A stretch of DNA of 64,000 bases from Glandiceps talaboti (lineage: Eukaryota; Hemichordata; Enteropneusta; Spengelidae), in NCBI RefSeq assembly GCF_964340395.1, contig NC_135560.1:17659098-17723097 (forward strand), in the 5' to 3' direction. The notes under the pieces were generated by a model. That model was given only the letters and a program-made list of their open reading frames with translations, had not been told where the DNA came from and ran no database searches. Position numbers and translations under genes: made by a program. Below, one piece after another: positions 62,014 through 64,000 of this stretch. Within the stretch, counting starts at the first letter, position 1. Each line of letters opens with the position of its first letter.

Positions 62014-62380
62014 GCCATTTTTGGATAAATCTGTCAATTTGTCAGTATTAATGTGAGCACTAAAACACTCAAATTGTATATGTTCTATGTAATATCGTAC
62101 CATCTGTGATTTGGTACATGGAAGAGTGGGTGGTAAAATATACACGTACAGAGGTTACACCAACTGTCACAACAAATACTGTTGAGGTCACTTGAGGACA
62201 AATTTGACATTTCATCCGTATTAATTTGAGCACCGAAACACTGTAATGTTCTGTATACTATTTACACTGTGATTTGATAATAGGAAGACATTGAGGTGAG
62301 ATATATAACAATGTACTGAGGTATAACATGAGGACATATTCTTGTCACTGAGAGTTTAATTTGATTGAATTTGAGCATGG
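62014..62380 (+). repeat. Diverged tandem repeat, periods about 173 and 145 bp, two copies and a partial third
   Basis: Landmarks GTATTAATGTGAGCAC near 62045 and GTATTAATTTGAGCAC near 62218 are followed by AAACACT, a GTTCT.T..A block and CTGTGATTTG. A third ATTTGAGCA lies near 62370. Confidence 0.75.
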
Positions 62381-63098
62381 TCTTGTTGAAAAGGATGTAT
62401 TAAAGCTTTTGTCTCCAAATGAAGTGGACAGAAGAAGATGCTTACTTCATTTACAAGATTCCTACATAGTAGAAACTCCATTGTGTTTTAAAATGATGTG
62501 CAAGTTCACTTGTATGCGTATGAACAAAAAAATAAGTGATTTATAGCCTGGTTCTTTTATATCACAACAACCTGTGTCAACATCACTGGTTCTGTGATAT
62601 GCAAAATATGTCAAAACATTTTAAATCGCAATTTTATTTTCCCCTATTTTTCATAAATCATGTTCAATATGTTAATACAAGTGAAGAATGATGGGACTAT
62701 TATTATTATTATGATATGTATATACATGTTGAATGTTATATCAACCAATGATATATAGCCAAACATCAATGTCAGATATTGAACTAAGTATTGAGAAAGA
62801 CAAAAGGTGAAAGGTCAACATTTCATAGAAAAGGTGGAAATTTAATCAATTAAACTAATTGCTTTTGTAAGTAATACATCAATTAATCTAAACAAACAAA
62901 GTACACTTCCTGAGTGAATGTGATGGAGCAACTGAGACTATGTGTTGTGTTAAAATTAGTGTTGACAAATTGTTCTGTCATTCACACAGTGCCTCCAAAA
63001 TGCAAAATGTTGAAGGATTAGTGTTGTGTAGTTTGATCTTTAATTTTTTTGTCAACCATTAATATACTTTACGCCCATTATTCAAAGATTTTGTGTAA

Positions 63099-63267
63099 TG
63101 ATACAACCAGGGGGAAACATTGTGCTCGATTATGAATTTGAAATGTATGTTTTAGAAATTTGCTCTGTAGGGAATGTCATAATTATGGTGATACAACATT
63201 TGTAAAGTGTGGGGGAAGTATTTTTCTCAATTACTAGTTTCAAATGTATTTTGTTAGAAATTTGTTC
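63099..63267 (+). repeat. Tandem duplication, period about 90-101 bp
   Basis: TGATACAAC at 63099 and 63189 is followed in both copies by a GGGGGAA block, CTC.ATTA, and GAAATGTATGTTTTAGAAATTTG or its counterpart CAAATGTATTTTGTTAGAAA. Confidence 0.75.
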
Positions 63268-63289
63268 AACAGCACACTTGTTTTCCAGG

Positions 63290-64000
63290 AAGTTGATAAA
63301 AAAGGGAAAGTTGAACTAACAAGGATTTGTTGGACTTATACAGCGAGTACTTTTTCTCTGGTGAGTTACAGTGATGTATTTTCGTTTGACAGCTTGCAAG
63401 GCACAGGAGTCTTCAATCAAAGGAATATGTCAAAAAGTCAAACTTGGGAGATATGGAGTAACAAAGCAGCAGCTGATGTCAAAACTTTGGTCAGTGTCGT
63501 TGTAATGAGAGACCACATGAGTGTGTAGTCAATTATAGGTTATATAGAATGGTAAAGTGTGTGGTGTTTCTCATTAAGTAAAGCTTTTTAACAAGTTACT
63601 CACTTTAATTTGAAAATCTGTACAGCACACCTGAGGAAGACTCACAAAATGACACACTCTTCTAATATGCTTCCGTTTGTCTTGATTTGTTAACTTCGGT
63701 GCTTTTCATTCGAAATTGGATTTTGTTTTGGTTTAGTTTCTTGTATCTCTTTTCTTGTTCTTGAACTGATTATTTTTGACGGTTTGCATACTAAATGATC
63801 CTTCAACACTTCAAGGATTTCACCTTCATTTTCTGTGCCACTCTTTGTGAAAACACTTGAGATTTTCTAGGCATTTAGTTTTCTTCTCTGTCTAGACTCA
63901 TGGAGACATTGATTTTCATGAACACTCAGGATTCAGAGTAATTGATTATTCTTAAATGTTCTTCCCCTCAGGTTTTTCTTTTTTCTGAAAAGTGATTTTG
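63290..64000. other. Distal end of the window, no gene recognised
   Basis: Contains a weak exon-like 72-bp segment (63289-63360; rejected as a unc-13 exon) and a pyrimidine-rich acceptor-like TTCTTCCCCTCAG ending near 63972. The bases after that acceptor do not encode the expected C2A continuation. Confidence 0.4.

Larger units (their letters stand above)
2297..64000 (+). other. unc-13: unc-13 intron 3, at least 61.7 kb, extends beyond the window
   Basis: After the GTAAGT donor at 2297 I searched by eye for the next C2A exon (family text EINRLDLGLTVEVWNKG...WDTMVGTVWIPL). I looked for TGGAA(C/T)AA(A/G)GG and GGGA(T/C)AC.ATGGT patterns and found no match. The rest of the window has intron texture: AT-rich, repeat-rich and stop-dense. 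The repeats and candidate elements inside it are listed separately; stretches between them show nothing I can name. A diverged exon could have been missed. Confidence 0.72.

Noticed and set aside
63289-63360. 72-bp segment with TTGTTTTCCAG acceptor and CTG|GTGAGT donor, open in one frame
   Set aside because: In the phase required after unc-13 exon 3 it reaches a stop within about ten codons, and the open frame does not resemble Munc13. Probably a chance pairing of splice-like sites.
1-64000. CRISPR arrays, bacterial operons, phage or integrated viral genes
   Set aside because: Tandem arrays here lack the regular direct-repeat and unique-spacer structure, and no prokaryotic or viral gene content is visible.

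Overview
The window is almost entirely non-coding DNA from an animal nuclear genome. It is AT-rich (roughly two thirds A+T by eye), and it has consensus GT-AG introns, tRNA-derived SINE-like retroposons, long tetranucleotide microsatellites and many diverged local tandem duplications. There are no operons, ribosome binding sites or long prokaryotic reading frames. The one gene I can identify is a neuronal protein found across bilaterians, and its sequence is not a close vertebrate copy. With the AT-rich intron texture and the enrichment of the word TACATGTA, this suggests a marine invertebrate, perhaps a lophotrochozoan or an invertebrate deuterostome. I cannot name the phylum.

The identified gene is the 5' end of unc-13 (Munc13 family), on the + strand. 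A short promoter-like region at about 1330-1410 has a perfect palindromic CRE and a YY1-type AAGATGGCGG. A 5' leader with three upstream ATGs follows. Three small coding exons (1549-1570, 1736-1765, 2197-2296) join in phase to give the first 50 residues of the N-terminal C2A domain ([27 protein letters not shown] through NPSWEQDFM). Exon 3 ends in phase 2 at a consensus donor. I could not find the next C2A exon anywhere downstream, so 2297-64000 is read as one intron of at least 61.7 kb that continues beyond the window.

The intron holds simple repeats, two SINE-like families, three further low-copy dispersed families, and at least a dozen diverged tandem duplications or short arrays with periods of about 40-250 bp. 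The largest array is at 39977-40770. It also holds three long inverted repeats (15105-15159, 36831-36882, 57057-57210), several G-quadruplex-like G tracts on the sense strand, and two more perfect CREs (32989, 42523). Two exon-like segments deserve transcript checks: a phase-compatible possible alternative terminal exon (18245-18452) and a possible non-coding or poison exon or alternative promoter block (32824-32996).

I found no nested protein-coding gene that I can defend, no functional tRNA, rRNA or CRISPR locus, and no clear novel system. Most reading frames longer than 60 codons here are read-throughs of microsatellites or chance frames in AT-rich intron. All assignments are by eye; no database search, alignment or folding was run.
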